Positions 25,014 to 34,721 are shown, counted from the first letter of the stretch. The stretch: DNA of 64,000 nt from Actimicrobium sp047621345 (GCA_047621345.1 JBLHLW010000017.1:7364-71363), one strand, 5' to 3'. A program made the numbers and translations. The notes: generated by a model not told the origin, from the sequence alone.

Positions 25014-27106
25014 GTGGCCAGCTTCGAGATGTCGGCAACCCGGTTCATCATGGCGTGCAGTTGTGACAGCAACGCAATCCGGTTAGTGCGCAGTTGTTCG
25101 TCTTCGTCCATCACCATCACATCCTTGAAGAAGGCATCGACGTTTTGGCTGAGTTGGGCCAGCGATAGTAAGGTTCCGCTAAAGTCGCCTTTGGCGAAGG
25201 CTGCATCGACATGAGGTTGCAGCATGATCATCGCACCGTACAGTGATTCTTCGGCGAGTTCGCGCAGTCGTCCACTGTGCACCGGTCCGGGCAGTCCTGC
25301 GGTCTTTTTCAGGATGTTAGTGATGCGCTTGTTGGCAGCTGCCAGCGACTCCGCTTCGGGCAATGCCGCAAAGGCGTGGACGGCATCAAGGCGGTCGATG
25401 ATGTTGTCGAGCACATCCGGTTGCTGCGCAATGACGGCCTCGATTTCATTGACCGTGAAGCCGCGTTCGCGCAACAGGCCGCGCAATCGGTCAAACAGGA
25501 AGGCGAGTAATTCAGGGCCGGGCGGCGTGAACGCAGCATTGTCCGCAAACAGGGCGGCGGTGTCCGCCAGCACGGTTGACAGCGACAGCGGCAAGCGCTT
25601 TTCGATCAGCATGCGCAACACGCCCAAGGCATGGCGGCGCAAGGCGAACGGATCCTTGTCGCCGGTCGGTTGCAGGCCAATGCCCCAGATGCCGACCAGC
25701 GTTTCGAGCTTGTCGGCCAGCGCCACGGCGGTGCCGGTGGTGCTGGCTGGCAGCGTGTCGCCGGCGAAGCGCGGCTGGTAGTGCTCGGAAATCGCTTGCG
25801 CTACATCCGCCGGTTCGCCGTCATGGTGGGCGTAATACGTGCCCATGATGCCTTGCAGCTCGGGAAATTCGCCGACCATGTCAGTGATCAGGTCGGTTTT
25901 GGCCAACAACGCAGCGCGTTCGGCTAATGCGACGTCGGTGCCGCAGGCCAGCGCCAGTTTGCCCGCCAGCGTCGTCACGCGCGCGGTCCGTTGCGCCTGG
26001 GTGCCGAGCTTGTTGTGATAGACGATGCTAGCCAGTCCTGGCAGACGCTCGGCCAGCGTTTTTTTCTTGTCTTGCTCGAAAAAGAACTTGGCGTCCGACA
26101 GGCGCGGGCGGACCACGCGTTCGTTGCCGCCGATGATGTGTTGCGGGTCATCCGTGGCGATATTCGAGACGAGCAGGAAGCGCGAACGCAGCTTGCCGTG
26201 GTCATCGGTCAGGGCAAAATATTTTTGGTTGGTCTGCATCGTCAGGATCAGGCATTCCTGAGGCACAGCCAGAAACGCTTCTTCAAAATGACAGGCATAG
26301 ACGACCGGCCATTCGACCAGTGCCGATACTTCATCGAGCAGCGCTTCCGGCATCAACACCTGGTCAGTACCCGCCGCAGCCAGCAAGGCAGCACGGATGT
26401 TTTCTTTGCGCACGCTTGGGCTGGCGATGACCTTGCCCTGTAACTCAAGAATGCTGGCGTAACTATCGGCATCGCTGATGCGCAGTTCGCCTTCGGACAG
26501 GAAGCGGTGGCCCAGCGTGATCCGGCCGGCCTTCAGTCCCAGTAGCGAGACCGGTACCAGTTCATCACCAAACAGTGCGATGAGCTTGTGCACCGGCCGC
26601 ACGAATTGCACGGTACTGCCGTCAGGACGCTGGTAGCTCATCAGCTTCGGGATGGGCAACTTGGAAACGGCACCTTCAAGCACGCTTTGCAGTGCGTCAC
26701 GCAACGAGGTGCCGTCGGCGCTGTAATTGTAGAAAAAACTGTCGGCCTTGCCATCAGCGGCGCGTTCGAGATCGGCCAGCGTTGGCGTCGCACCGGGAAT
26801 GGCGAGTGCCATGGCGGCCAGTTTTTTCAACAGTGGTGCGCTCGGATTGCCATCGGCATCGAGCGCCACCGACACGGGCAATACCTTGTCGCGCATTGTT
26901 TTGGTCGGCGAGATCGAGCGCACTTGCGTGATGGTGACGGCGAGTCGACGCGGCGACGCGAACGTGGTGGTGATCGCCCCGGCATCGAGGAGATCGCGCG
27001 AGGTGAGTCCGGCGGCGACGCCGTTTGCAAAAGCTTCACCCAGTTTGGCAAGCGCCTTTGGCGGCAATTCTTCGGTAAGCAGTTCGACCAGCAGCGTTTG
27101 ATTCAT
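25010..27106 (-). CDS. glyS: Glycyl-tRNA synthetase beta subunit
   Basis: The beta subunit of the alpha2beta2 bacterial glycyl-tRNA synthetase, involved in tRNA recognition. The 698-residue protein begins MNQTLLVELLTEELPPKAL, typical of GlyS, and contains an HD-like region (YYAHHDGEPADVAQAISEHYQPRFAGD) and a C-terminal anticodon-binding (DALR-like) domain. The ATG at 27106 fits the family start; the longest frame adds 15 unlikely residues. It follows glyQ by 63 bases and overlaps gmhB by four. Confidence 0.97.
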   Translation of the reverse strand: MNQTLLVELLTEELPPKALAKLGEAFANGVAAGLTSRDLLDAGAITTTFASPRRLAVTITQVRSISPTKTMRDKVLPVSVALDADGNPSAPLLKKLAAMALAIPGATPTLADLERAADGKADSFFYNYSADGTSLRDALQSVLEGAVSKLPIPKLMSYQRPDGSTVQFVRPVHKLIALFGDELVPVSLLGLKAGRITLGHRFLSEGELRISDADSYASILELQGKVIASPSVRKENIRAALLAAAGTDQVLMPEALLDEVSALVEWPVVYACHFEEAFLAVPQECLILTMQTNQKYFALTDDHGKLRSRFLLVSNIATDDPQHIIGGNERVVRPRLSDAKFFFEQDKKKTLAERLPGLASIVYHNKLGTQAQRTARVTTLAGKLALACGTDVALAERAALLAKTDLITDMVGEFPELQGIMGTYYAHHDGEPADVAQAISEHYQPRFAGDTLPASTTGTAVALADKLETLVGIWGIGLQPTGDKDPFALRRHALGVLRMLIEKRLPLSLSTVLADTAALFADNAAFTPPGPELLAFLFDRLRGLLRERGFTVNEIEAVIAQQPDVLDNIIDRLDAVHAFAALPEAESLAAANKRITNILKKTAGLPGPVHSGRLRELAEESLYGAMIMLQPHVDAAFAKGDFSGTLLSLAQLSQNVDAFFKDVMVMDEDEQLRTNRIALLSQLHAMMNRVADISKLAT

Positions 27107-27169
27107 GGTTGGGCAGTCATTTTCGAAGCATCTGCCAACGAGTGGCAGCATAAATTAGAGGGACGTCAT

Positions 27170-28090
27170 TCAGGCGGGCTGTTTGGCTTCGATCGGACCA
27201 TCGCACATCGGAAAGCCAAGCTGCTCACGCGATGCCAGATAAGCGTGTGCAACCCCGCGCGACAGAGTACGAATGCGGCCGATATAAGCGGCCCGCTCGG
27301 TCACTGAAATCGCCCCGCGCGCGTCGAGCATGTTGAAGCTGTGGGCGGCCTTGAGGATCATTTCGTAGGCGGGCAATGTCAGTGGAATTTCCATCAGACG
27401 TTTGGCTTCAGCCTCGAAACTGGTGAATTGCGAGAACAGGAATTCGGTATTGGCGTGTTCAAAGTTGTAGGTGGATTGCTCGACCTCGTTTTGATGGAAC
27501 ACGTCGCCATAGGTCAGCTTGCGCGTGACGCCATTGGTGGTCGCCTCGGTCCAGACCAGGTCATAGACATTTTCAACGCCTTGCAGATACATCGCCAGCC
27601 GCTCGATCCCGTAGGTAATTTCGCCTAGCACCGGCTTGCAGTCGAGTCCGCCGACTTGCTGAAAATACGTGAACTGGGTGACTTCCATGCCATTGAGCCA
27701 GACTTCCCAGCCCAGACCCCAGGCACCGAGTGTCGGATTTTCCCAATCGTCTTCGACGAAGCGCACGTCATTTTGCTTGAGGTCGAGTCCGAGTGCTTCT
27801 AGCGAGCCAAGGTACAGGTCGAGGATATTTTCCGGCGCTGGCTTGAGCACCACCTGATACTGGTAATAGTGCTGCATCCGGTTCGGGTTTTCACCATAGC
27901 GGCCATCTTTGGGGCGGCGCGATGGCTGAACATAGGCGGCGCGCCACGGCTCGGGACCGATTGCACGCAAAAAGGTGGCTGTGTGCGACGTACCGGCACC
28001 GACTTCCATGTCGTACGGTTGCAGTAACGCACAACCCTGGGCGGCCCAGTATTCTTGTAGTTTGAGGATAACTTGTTGGAATGTGAGCAT
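27170..28090 (-). CDS. glyQ: Glycyl-tRNA synthetase alpha subunit
   Basis: GlyQ holds the class II catalytic site that makes glycyl-adenylate. The product is 306 residues from the ATG at 28090 (MLTFQQVILKLQEYW), which matches the start usual in betaproteobacteria. Signatures are QPYDMEVGAGTSHTATFLRAIGPEPW, AYVQPSRRPKDGRYGENPNRMQHYYQYQVVLKP and the WENPTLGAWGLGWEVWLNGMEVTQFTYFQQ block. A second in-frame ATG at 28102 exists because the 12 bases CGAACCAAGATG are directly duplicated; neither start has a strong Shine-Dalgarno. Confidence 0.97.
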   Translation of the reverse strand: MLTFQQVILKLQEYWAAQGCALLQPYDMEVGAGTSHTATFLRAIGPEPWRAAYVQPSRRPKDGRYGENPNRMQHYYQYQVVLKPAPENILDLYLGSLEALGLDLKQNDVRFVEDDWENPTLGAWGLGWEVWLNGMEVTQFTYFQQVGGLDCKPVLGEITYGIERLAMYLQGVENVYDLVWTEATTNGVTRKLTYGDVFHQNEVEQSTYNFEHANTEFLFSQFTSFEAEAKRLMEIPLTLPAYEMILKAAHSFNMLDARGAISVTERAAYIGRIRTLSRGVAHAYLASREQLGFPMCDGPIEAKQPA

Positions 28091-28222
28091 CTTGGTTCGC
28101 ATCTTGGTTCGGGTTGCAGCGGAAGAAAAAATGGCGCTCGATCGGAATAGCTCGTCGCAAAGAGGCAGATTCTAGCATTGCCAGTGGCGCTGCGGCCCCG
28201 CAATGCGTCACTCCAGCAGGCT

Positions 28223-29719
28223 TTAACGGCGCAAACGTGCCACCAGCAGCATGCCACCTGCGATGGCCAGCGTCAGCCAGTTGCCCAGCAAGATGTACAG
28301 CGTCTTCCCGGTATAGCCTTGTACCGTGGCGCTCAGTACGCTGGTACTGAGCGCAGTGAGCTCGCTGACGACGCGACCACGCTGGTCGATGACGGCCGTT
28401 GCGCCGGTATTGGTGGCGCGCAGCATCGGCCGGCCGGTTTCGAGCGAGCGCATCTGCGAAATTTGCAAGTGCTGTGGCAGCGCAATCGAGTTGCCGAACC
28501 AGGCGATGTTCGAGACATTGAGTAACAGCGTGGTGTGCTCTGCACGGCCGTTGAGTTGGGCAGCGATTTCTTCGCCGAACAAATCCTCGTAGCAGATATT
28601 GGGTAACACCCATTGATCTTTCACCGCCAGCGGCGCCTGCTGCAGATCGCCACGGCTGAAGTCCCCCAGCGGCATCTGCATCAGGTCGATGAACCAGCGA
28701 AAACCGAAAGGAATGAATTCGCCGAAGGGCACCAGATGGTGTTTGTCATAGCGGTACGGTTGCTGGCCACCGACGCCGATGACGCTGTTGGTGTAGTGCT
28801 GCGGCGAGTCGCCCACTGGCACGCCGACCAGTAACTGGCTGTCAGTCGATTGCGCAAAGCCGGCCAGGCGTGGCAGGTAGTCTTCGGGTAATTGGCCGAG
28901 CAGCAGCGGCAGCGCGGTCTCGGGCGTGACGATCAGGTCGGCGGGCGCGGCTGTGATCATGTCGTAATACTGGATCAGTGTGTCGGGTACGCGGTCGGGA
29001 TTGAACTTCATTTCCTGTGGAACGTTGGCTTGCAGCAGTCGGACAGTGATCGGCTGGCCTTGCGGCGTGGTCCAGTTGACTTGCTGCAGCAATGCGCCAA
29101 CGATGAATAGCAGCGCTGGCAGCCAGCCAAGCCGTCGATGCTTCGGTAGCAGGACCAGTGCGCCAGCGATGAGGGCAGCGATCAGGCCGATACCATAGAC
29201 GCCGACTAGCGGCGCATAGCCGGCCAGCGGCCCGACATTGTGGGCGTAGCCCGACGACAGCCATGGAAAGCCGGTGAAGATCCAGGCACGGGTCCATTCG
29301 GCCAGCATGAATAGCGCTGGCACGACCAGCAGCAGGAAAACCGCTGGCGTGCAGCGCCAGCGTGCCCGCAACATGGCCGCCACGCCGGTCGCGGCCGCCA
29401 TCAGGCCGGCTAGAAACAGCGCCAGCCCAGCCACCGCGATGACGGTGAGGACCGCTGGCAGGGCGCCATAGTCATGCAGGCTGATGTAGAGCCAACAGGT
29501 ACCGAAGAGCAGCCAGCCGAAGCCGTACATCCAGCCCAGCAGGGCGCTGTGCCGTACGCGATCGCTGCGCAGCAGCAGCCAGCACAGTACGCAGAGGGAA
29601 AGGATTTGTAGCGGCCACAGGCCATACGGAGCAAAGGCCAGCACATTGCCCGCACCAGCCGCAAAGGCGAGCGCAGGACCAAAGCGGTGCTGCCAGTCGC
29701 CCGGTTTATTCAGTCGCAT
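28223..29719 (-). CDS. lnt: Apolipoprotein N-acyltransferase
   Basis: Lnt adds the third acyl chain to the N-terminal cysteine of lipoproteins in the inner membrane. The 498-residue protein has about six N-terminal membrane helices, then a periplasmic nitrilase-like domain with the Glu-Lys-Cys triad: Glu in VTPETALPLL, Lys in the YDKHHLVPFGEF region or nearby, Cys in NICYEDLFGEE, and a last C-terminal helix. The ATG at 29719 overlaps corC by 14 bases. The corC-lnt pair is widely conserved. The window also holds lgt, the first enzyme of the same pathway. Confidence 0.95.
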   Translation of the reverse strand: MRLNKPGDWQHRFGPALAFAAGAGNVLAFAPYGLWPLQILSLCVLCWLLLRSDRVRHSALLGWMYGFGWLLFGTCWLYISLHDYGALPAVLTVIAVAGLALFLAGLMAAATGVAAMLRARWRCTPAVFLLLVVPALFMLAEWTRAWIFTGFPWLSSGYAHNVGPLAGYAPLVGVYGIGLIAALIAGALVLLPKHRRLGWLPALLFIVGALLQQVNWTTPQGQPITVRLLQANVPQEMKFNPDRVPDTLIQYYDMITAAPADLIVTPETALPLLLGQLPEDYLPRLAGFAQSTDSQLLVGVPVGDSPQHYTNSVIGVGGQQPYRYDKHHLVPFGEFIPFGFRWFIDLMQMPLGDFSRGDLQQAPLAVKDQWVLPNICYEDLFGEEIAAQLNGRAEHTTLLLNVSNIAWFGNSIALPQHLQISQMRSLETGRPMLRATNTGATAVIDQRGRVVSELTALSTSVLSATVQGYTGKTLYILLGNWLTLAIAGGMLLVARLRR

Positions 29720-30590
29720 CGGCGGCAACAGGGCCGAGTTTTTCGACTAGCAGCACATGGACCTGACGCGCGTCGGCACGCAAGACTTCAAAACGCAAGC
29801 CGTCGATATCGAACGCGTCGCCCTTGTGCGGAACACGGGCCAGATGGTTGGCGACCAGTCCGCCGATGGTGTCGACGTCCTCATCGGAAAAATCGACGCC
29901 AAGTTCGGTGTTGAACTGAGCGATTTCTGTCAGTGCCTTGACGCGCCACTTGGCACCGAACTGACCATCCTTGATGGCAAGCACGTTGTCATCTTCTTCA
30001 TCGAAATCGTATTCGTCTTCGATGTCACCGACAATTTGTTCGAGCACGTCTTCGATCGTAATCAAGCCAGCCACACCACCGTATTCGTCGACCACGACGG
30101 CCATGTGGTTACGGTTGGCGCGGAAGTCGCGCAGCAACACGTTGAGGCGTTTTGATTCGGGGATGAAGATGGCGGGGCGCAGCATGTGGCGCACATCGAA
30201 GGATTCTTCGGCGTAGTAGCGCAACAGATCTTTGGCGAGCAGGATGCCGACGACTTTGTCGCGTTCGCCTTCGACGGCAGGGAAGCGAGAATGGGCGGTT
30301 TCGAGCACCATCGGCAGCCATTCCTCGATCGGTTTGGCGATATCGACCATGTCCATTTGCGAGCGCGGAATCATGATGTCGCGTACCGACAGGTCCGAGA
30401 CCTGAAACACGCCTTCGATCATTGACAGTGCATCGGCGTCGATCAGGCTGCGTTCGTGAGCGTCCTGGAGAATTTCAAGGAGCTCGGCGCGGTTCTCCGG
30501 TTCGGGCGAAATGAGGGCGGTGAGTCGTTCGAACAACGAACGATGCGGTTTGGCGTCGAGGGGTTTCGCGCCAGTAGAGTGATCTTGCAT
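29706..30590 (-). CDS. corC: CBS-domain protein CorC (YbeX family)
   Basis: CorC/YbeX is a cytoplasmic protein tied to magnesium and cobalt efflux and, in E. coli, to ribosome metabolism. The 294-residue protein has a short N-terminal region, two CBS motifs (VRDIMIPRSQMDMVDIAKPIEEWL and the later VVVDEYGGVAGLITIEDVLEQIVGDIEDEYD) and a C-terminal CorC/HlyC transporter-associated domain (WRVKALTEIAQFNTELGVDF). The gene is first of corC-lnt-glyQ-glyS-gmhB-plsC and lies 120 bases after a membrane glycosyltransferase gene. Confidence 0.93.
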   Translation of the reverse strand: MQDHSTGAKPLDAKPHRSLFERLTALISPEPENRAELLEILQDAHERSLIDADALSMIEGVFQVSDLSVRDIMIPRSQMDMVDIAKPIEEWLPMVLETAHSRFPAVEGERDKVVGILLAKDLLRYYAEESFDVRHMLRPAIFIPESKRLNVLLRDFRANRNHMAVVVDEYGGVAGLITIEDVLEQIVGDIEDEYDFDEEDDNVLAIKDGQFGAKWRVKALTEIAQFNTELGVDFSDEDVDTIGGLVANHLARVPHKGDAFDIDGLRFEVLRADARQVHVLLVEKLGPVAADATE

Positions 30591-30710
30591 TGGGCTGGGA
30601 GCCGTGGGTTCGGTGTAGTTCTGGATCGCTCAGGATACACGATAAGTGCCGGCCGACTTTTGATTTCGCGCGTGTTGGCGCAGGTTGACAAGACCTGCGC
30701 GGCCTTCGGC

Positions 30711-32435
30711 CTAGCTGCCGACACGTTGATAGAGCCGGTAGCGCTCGTCGCGATCCGATGGCCTACGACCTTTCCACAGCAATTTCCAGCGCACGCCGTC
30801 GCCGAACGGTTCGATCATGGCATCTTCGGCGAGGGGTCGGTTGTTGTCCTGAAGCAGCAAGTAATCGCAGTCGGCGCCATTGAAAGGCGCAAAGTTGACT
30901 TGTCCAAAGTACGCGAAGGTGGCGCGCTGGGTTGGGCCGACATTGGTATCGACGCAGGCGTTCGAGCGCGGCAGTTTCAGCGCCATTTGTTGAGCCACGC
31001 TAGCGTAGCTCTTGCCGTAATCCAGCCATGGTAACCACAGCGTCATCAACAGCAGCCAGCACAGGATGACTCCTGCCGTTGACAGGACAACGGCGCGCCA
31101 CAAGACGGACGGCCGACGCGAAATGCGCCAGTGCACCACGACGATCCAGCCGGCGGTCGCCAGCACGGCGACGACAAAGGCCAGCCAGTTGAACTCCGGC
31201 TTGAAACCTGGAGCCAACTTGAACGCATTGCGTGCCAGTTGCGCCGGCCAACCGGTCTGCTTGGCGATCCAGCCAATCCAGATGAAGGCGGCAGAGGTTG
31301 AGAGCGTCATCACTGCGAACCAGTCGACTGCATTGATGGCGCCACGTTTCATTGTCGGCAAGCCGAACGCAGCCAGGATAGCCAGCGGCGGCAGCAGTGG
31401 TAGCAGGTTTCCTTCAACATGATGCGGGTTGAGCAGCGCCAGCGCCATGACGACCAGAAAGGTGGTCAGTGGCAGGGTGATGTGTAACGCGCCACGCTGG
31501 TTGCGCCAGGCATACACGGCCCAGCCGGCAAACGGCCAGGCCGGCCAGGCAAACCAGATGCTGTAGCGGAAAAAGTATTTCAGTCCGTCTACCGACGGCA
31601 ACGCCAGTTGACTCAGGTTCCAGGACATCCATGCTGAAGTAGGCGAGCCATCGTAAGGTTGCAGCAGGTTGGCCAGCACAGGCCAGCTTGCAGTAACCGC
31701 CAAACCTAGCGGTAGCGTCAGCATTAGTAGCCATCGCAGCAGTGCCGGTTGGCGCCAGCCAGCCAGCAGCGTGAAACCGATGAACAGGCCGGCCGGCATG
31801 ACCCATCCGCGTGTCAGAGCAAGTAGTCCGAACACCAGGCCGGCCACCAGTGCCGTGCGCAGCGATGGTCGGCTGAACAGGCGTGCGACGGCGTACAGCG
31901 TGGTCCCTGTCAGTGCCACGTACAGCGCCTCGGCACTGGTTTCATGACTGTGGAGCAGGAGGCCAAGACAACCAAGGTAGATCAGTAGCGCGCCGTCGGC
32001 CAGTGTGCGGCCGTAATCGCGCGGCTCGGGCTGACCGCCGAAGGCCAGTTGCAGTGGCTGCGTCTCGGGTCGGCGTCCGAGCAAATAGGTTGTCTGCCAG
32101 ACTGATACCGAGCCCAGCAAGAAGAAGCCGACCGTGGCAAGGCGGGCTGCTAGTGCATCGCCGAACAGCCAGCCGAATAATTTGATGCAGATTGCGCCTA
32201 GCCAGAATGCCAGCGGACCTTTTTCGGGCATGGCGAGTCCGACAATATTCGGCCATAGCCAGTCAGCAATGCCGCCATGTGCCATTGTCCACATGATGCC
32301 AAAGCCAGCCGCGTCGTCTGTCTTCCACGGATCACGTCCGATCAGGCCCGGCAGGATGTACAGGATGCACAAAGCAAACAGTGCCACGCGCGGGAGCGCA
32401 TGGGTGGCGGAGGCAGGGAGGCGGACGGGCTTCAT
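30711..32435 (-). CDS. Membrane glycosyltransferase, GT39/ArnT-like
   Basis: A 574-residue integral membrane protein of the GT-C fold, with around 12 hydrophobic helices. The first extracellular loop has the acidic motif GRDPWKTDDA, where the Asp residues would bind metal and the lipid-phosphate sugar donor, as in ArnT and PMT enzymes. These enzymes use polyprenyl-linked sugars in the periplasm; the sugar and acceptor cannot be told. It lacks arn genes around it, so lipid A aminoarabinose is not favoured by context. The C-terminal 100 residues are periplasmic. The ATG at 32435 is taken; an alternative lies one codon upstream. Confidence 0.82.
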   Translation of the reverse strand: MKPVRLPASATHALPRVALFALCILYILPGLIGRDPWKTDDAAGFGIMWTMAHGGIADWLWPNIVGLAMPEKGPLAFWLGAICIKLFGWLFGDALAARLATVGFFLLGSVSVWQTTYLLGRRPETQPLQLAFGGQPEPRDYGRTLADGALLIYLGCLGLLLHSHETSAEALYVALTGTTLYAVARLFSRPSLRTALVAGLVFGLLALTRGWVMPAGLFIGFTLLAGWRQPALLRWLLMLTLPLGLAVTASWPVLANLLQPYDGSPTSAWMSWNLSQLALPSVDGLKYFFRYSIWFAWPAWPFAGWAVYAWRNQRGALHITLPLTTFLVVMALALLNPHHVEGNLLPLLPPLAILAAFGLPTMKRGAINAVDWFAVMTLSTSAAFIWIGWIAKQTGWPAQLARNAFKLAPGFKPEFNWLAFVVAVLATAGWIVVVHWRISRRPSVLWRAVVLSTAGVILCWLLLMTLWLPWLDYGKSYASVAQQMALKLPRSNACVDTNVGPTQRATFAYFGQVNFAPFNGADCDYLLLQDNNRPLAEDAMIEPFGDGVRWKLLWKGRRPSDRDERYRLYQRVGS

Positions 32436-32520
32436 CAAGGTGGGGCAATTGGCATGGAGCCTAAAGTCTGGTCGGCGTTATTGTGCAACAAAAGAGGGCG
32501 TTATATTTGGCTTCAAACGA

Positions 32521-32546
32521 AAAAGGCAGCCGAAGCTGCCTTTTTG
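32521..32546 (-). terminator. Rho-independent terminator after rpmE2
   Basis: AAAAAGGCAGC-CGAA-GCTGCCTTTTT is a perfect 11-bp stem with a four-base loop, 17 bases after the rpmE2 stop. Symmetric A and T runs would also let it act on the plus strand. Confidence 0.9.
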
Positions 32547-32562
32547 TCGAGCCGGGATAAAT

Positions 32563-32832
32563 TTAATCCTGAGCGATTTGGGTCTTTGAACCCACGGTAC
32601 CGAATTTTTTGCGGAACTTGTCAACGCGGCCTGCTGTGTCGACGATTTTGTGTTTGCCGGTGTAGAAAGGATGCGATTCCGACGAGACTTCAATCTTTAC
32701 CAGTGGGTATTGCTTGCCTTCGAACTCAGCCATTTCACGGGTCTGAACGGTCGAACGGGTGAGGAATTTGAAGTCGCATGACAGATCGTGGATCAGTACT
32801 TCGCGATAATTCGGGTGAATGCCGTCTTTCAT
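32563..32832 (-). CDS. rpmE2: 50S ribosomal protein L31, type B
   Basis: An 89-residue L31 of the zinc-independent (C-minus) class. It begins MKDGIHPNYREVLIHDLSCDFKFLTRSTV and lacks the CxxC pair that binds zinc in the other class; only one cysteine is present. The HPFYTGKHKIVDTAGRVDKFRKKFG tail is diagnostic. In many bacteria this class is induced under zinc shortage, but here it sits downstream of rho with no clear Zur box, as is common in betaproteobacteria, and may be the main L31. The start ATG at 32832 fits the family; the upstream in-frame start does not. Confidence 0.95.
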   Translation of the reverse strand: MKDGIHPNYREVLIHDLSCDFKFLTRSTVQTREMAEFEGKQYPLVKIEVSSESHPFYTGKHKIVDTAGRVDKFRKKFGTVGSKTQIAQD

Positions 32833-33014
32833 TTGTAGCCTCGGTAGTTGAATTTTGGTAGCCAATCGCCACTTCGTCGGTCGTTCTGCTTCTTGACCCG
32901 ATTGATGATCACTTGCCGTTTAATGGAGCGCGGAGTGTACAGGATAAATGCGTGCGGGTGTGTCGCGGCGCTACAAAATGCCTGCGCCCACGACGACTAA
33001 CCCACGTTTGTGCG

Positions 33015-34280
33015 TCAGGAATTCCCGCGTCGCATCATGTCAAAGAATTCAGCGTTGTTCTTGGTCGCCTTCATCTTGTCGAGGATGAATTCCATCGCTT
33101 CGATTTCATCCATACTGTAGAGCAGCTTGCGCAAGACCCAGATTTTTTGCAGTTGGTCTGGCTTGATCAGCAATTCTTCGCGGCGGGTGCCGGACTTGTT
33201 GAGGTTGATGGCAGGGTAGACGCGCTTCTCGGCCAAGCGGCGCTCGAGGTGGACTTCCATGTTGCCGGTACCTTTGAATTCTTCAAAAATCACGTCATCC
33301 ATGCGGCTGCCGGTTTCGATCAGAGCGGTCGCGATGATGGTCAGCGAACCGCCTTCTTCGATATTGCGAGCAGCACCAAAGAAACGCTTCGGACGCTGCA
33401 GCGCATTGGCATCGACACCACCGGTGAGGACTTTGCCCGAGGCAGGGATCACGGTGTTGTAGGCGCGCGCAAGGCGGGTGATCGAGTCCAGCAGAATCAC
33501 CACGTCTTTTTTCATTTCGACCAGACGCTTGGCTTTTTCGAGCACCATTTCAGCAACTTGCACATGGCGGGTGGCGGGTTCGTCAAAGGTCGAGGCAACG
33601 ACTTCGCCGCGCACCGAGCGCTGCATCTCGGTCACTTCTTCCGGCCGTTCGTCGATCAGCAAGACGATCAGCGTGCAGTCAGGATGGTTCGCGGTGATCG
33701 CGTGCGCCATGTGCTGCAAGATGACCGATTTACCCGATTTCGGTGACGCCACCAGCAAGCCGCGCTGGCCTTTGCCAATCGGTGCGATCAGATCGATGAT
33801 GCGGCCGGTGATGTTTTCCTGGCCATTCATTTCACGCTCAAGCCGCAGCGGCTCATTCGGATGCAATGGTGTCAGGTTCTCAAACAGGATGCGGTGTTTC
33901 GAGGCTTCTGGCGATTCGCCGTTGACCTTGTCAACTTTGACCAGAGCGAAGTAACGTTCGCCATCTTTCGGGGTGCGTACTTCGCCTTCGATCGAGTCAC
34001 CGGTATGCAGATTGAAACGGCGAATCTGGGATGGCGAAATATAAATGTCGTCAGTCGACGCCATGTAGCTGGCATCTGGCGAGCGCAGGAAGCCGAAACC
34101 GTCAGGCAGGACTTCCAGGGCGCCGTCGCCGAAAATTTGTTCGCCGGTTTTTGCGCGTTTCTTGAGGATCGCGAACATTAGTTCCTGTTTGCGCAAGCGG
34201 GCGGCGTTGTCAATATCGAGGCCGATGGCCATTTCGAGCAGGGCGGAGACGTGAAGCGCCTTGAGTTCAGATAAGTGCAT
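33015..34280 (-). CDS. rho: Transcription termination factor Rho
   Basis: Rho is the hexameric RNA-dependent ATPase that ends transcription. The product from ATG 34280 (MHLSELKALHVSALLEMA) is 421 residues; an ATG two codons upstream (34286) is also possible and neither has a good Shine-Dalgarno. It shows the RNA-binding cold-shock domain (VLPDGFGFLRSPDASYMASTDDIYIS), the Walker A ASPKSGKSVILQH, the Walker B VVILLDSITRLARAYN and the Q/R-loop region GKVLTGGVDANALQRPKRFFGAARN. The order trxA-rho-rpmE2 is typical of betaproteobacteria. Confidence 0.97.
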   Translation of the reverse strand: MHLSELKALHVSALLEMAIGLDIDNAARLRKQELMFAILKKRAKTGEQIFGDGALEVLPDGFGFLRSPDASYMASTDDIYISPSQIRRFNLHTGDSIEGEVRTPKDGERYFALVKVDKVNGESPEASKHRILFENLTPLHPNEPLRLEREMNGQENITGRIIDLIAPIGKGQRGLLVASPKSGKSVILQHMAHAITANHPDCTLIVLLIDERPEEVTEMQRSVRGEVVASTFDEPATRHVQVAEMVLEKAKRLVEMKKDVVILLDSITRLARAYNTVIPASGKVLTGGVDANALQRPKRFFGAARNIEEGGSLTIIATALIETGSRMDDVIFEEFKGTGNMEVHLERRLAEKRVYPAINLNKSGTRREELLIKPDQLQKIWVLRKLLYSMDEIEAMEFILDKMKATKNNAEFFDMMRRGNS

Positions 34281-34394
34281 GGTCATTAGTAAAGTTGAGT
34301 GTCCCGTGATGGGAATAGTGAGGTGGGGGAGTGGACTACGTGGCGAAAAATTAGTGTGTTGTGCGACGACACAGGCGCATCGTCGCTCTCGGAA

Positions 34395-34721
34395 TTAAAT
34401 GTTGCTGTCGATGAACGAAGTCAGCTGGCCTTTGGCCATGGCACCAACTTTTTGCGCAGCCGGGACACCGTTTTTAAACAAGATCAGTGTCGGAATGCCG
34501 CGGATGCCGAATTTGGCGGGCACAGCCTGATTGCTGTCGACATCCATTTTTGCGATAAGTAATTTGCCGTCGTACTCTTTGGCAATTTCTTCCAGAATCG
34601 GGGCGATCGATTTACACGGACCGCACCACTCTGCCCAGAAGTCAACCAGGACGGGCTTGTCGGATTTCAGTACGTCGATTTCAAAAGACGCATCGGTAAT
34701 ATGTTTGATATTTTCGCTCAT
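34395..34721 (-). CDS. trxA: Thioredoxin 1
   Basis: A 108-residue cytoplasmic thioredoxin that reduces protein disulfides, including those of ribonucleotide reductase. The active site is WAEWCGPCK with Cys33 and Cys36; the buried Asp27 and the cis-Pro in GIRGIPTLILFKNG are in place. The ATG at 34721 follows GAGGAAATC. A longer open frame to 34823 is leader sequence. The 286 bases upstream to the next gene should hold its promoter; a TATAGT on the minus strand at 34928-34923 is one candidate, with a weak -35. Confidence 0.96.
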   Translation of the reverse strand: MSENIKHITDASFEIDVLKSDKPVLVDFWAEWCGPCKSIAPILEEIAKEYDGKLLIAKMDVDSNQAVPAKFGIRGIPTLILFKNGVPAAQKVGAMAKGQLTSFIDSNI

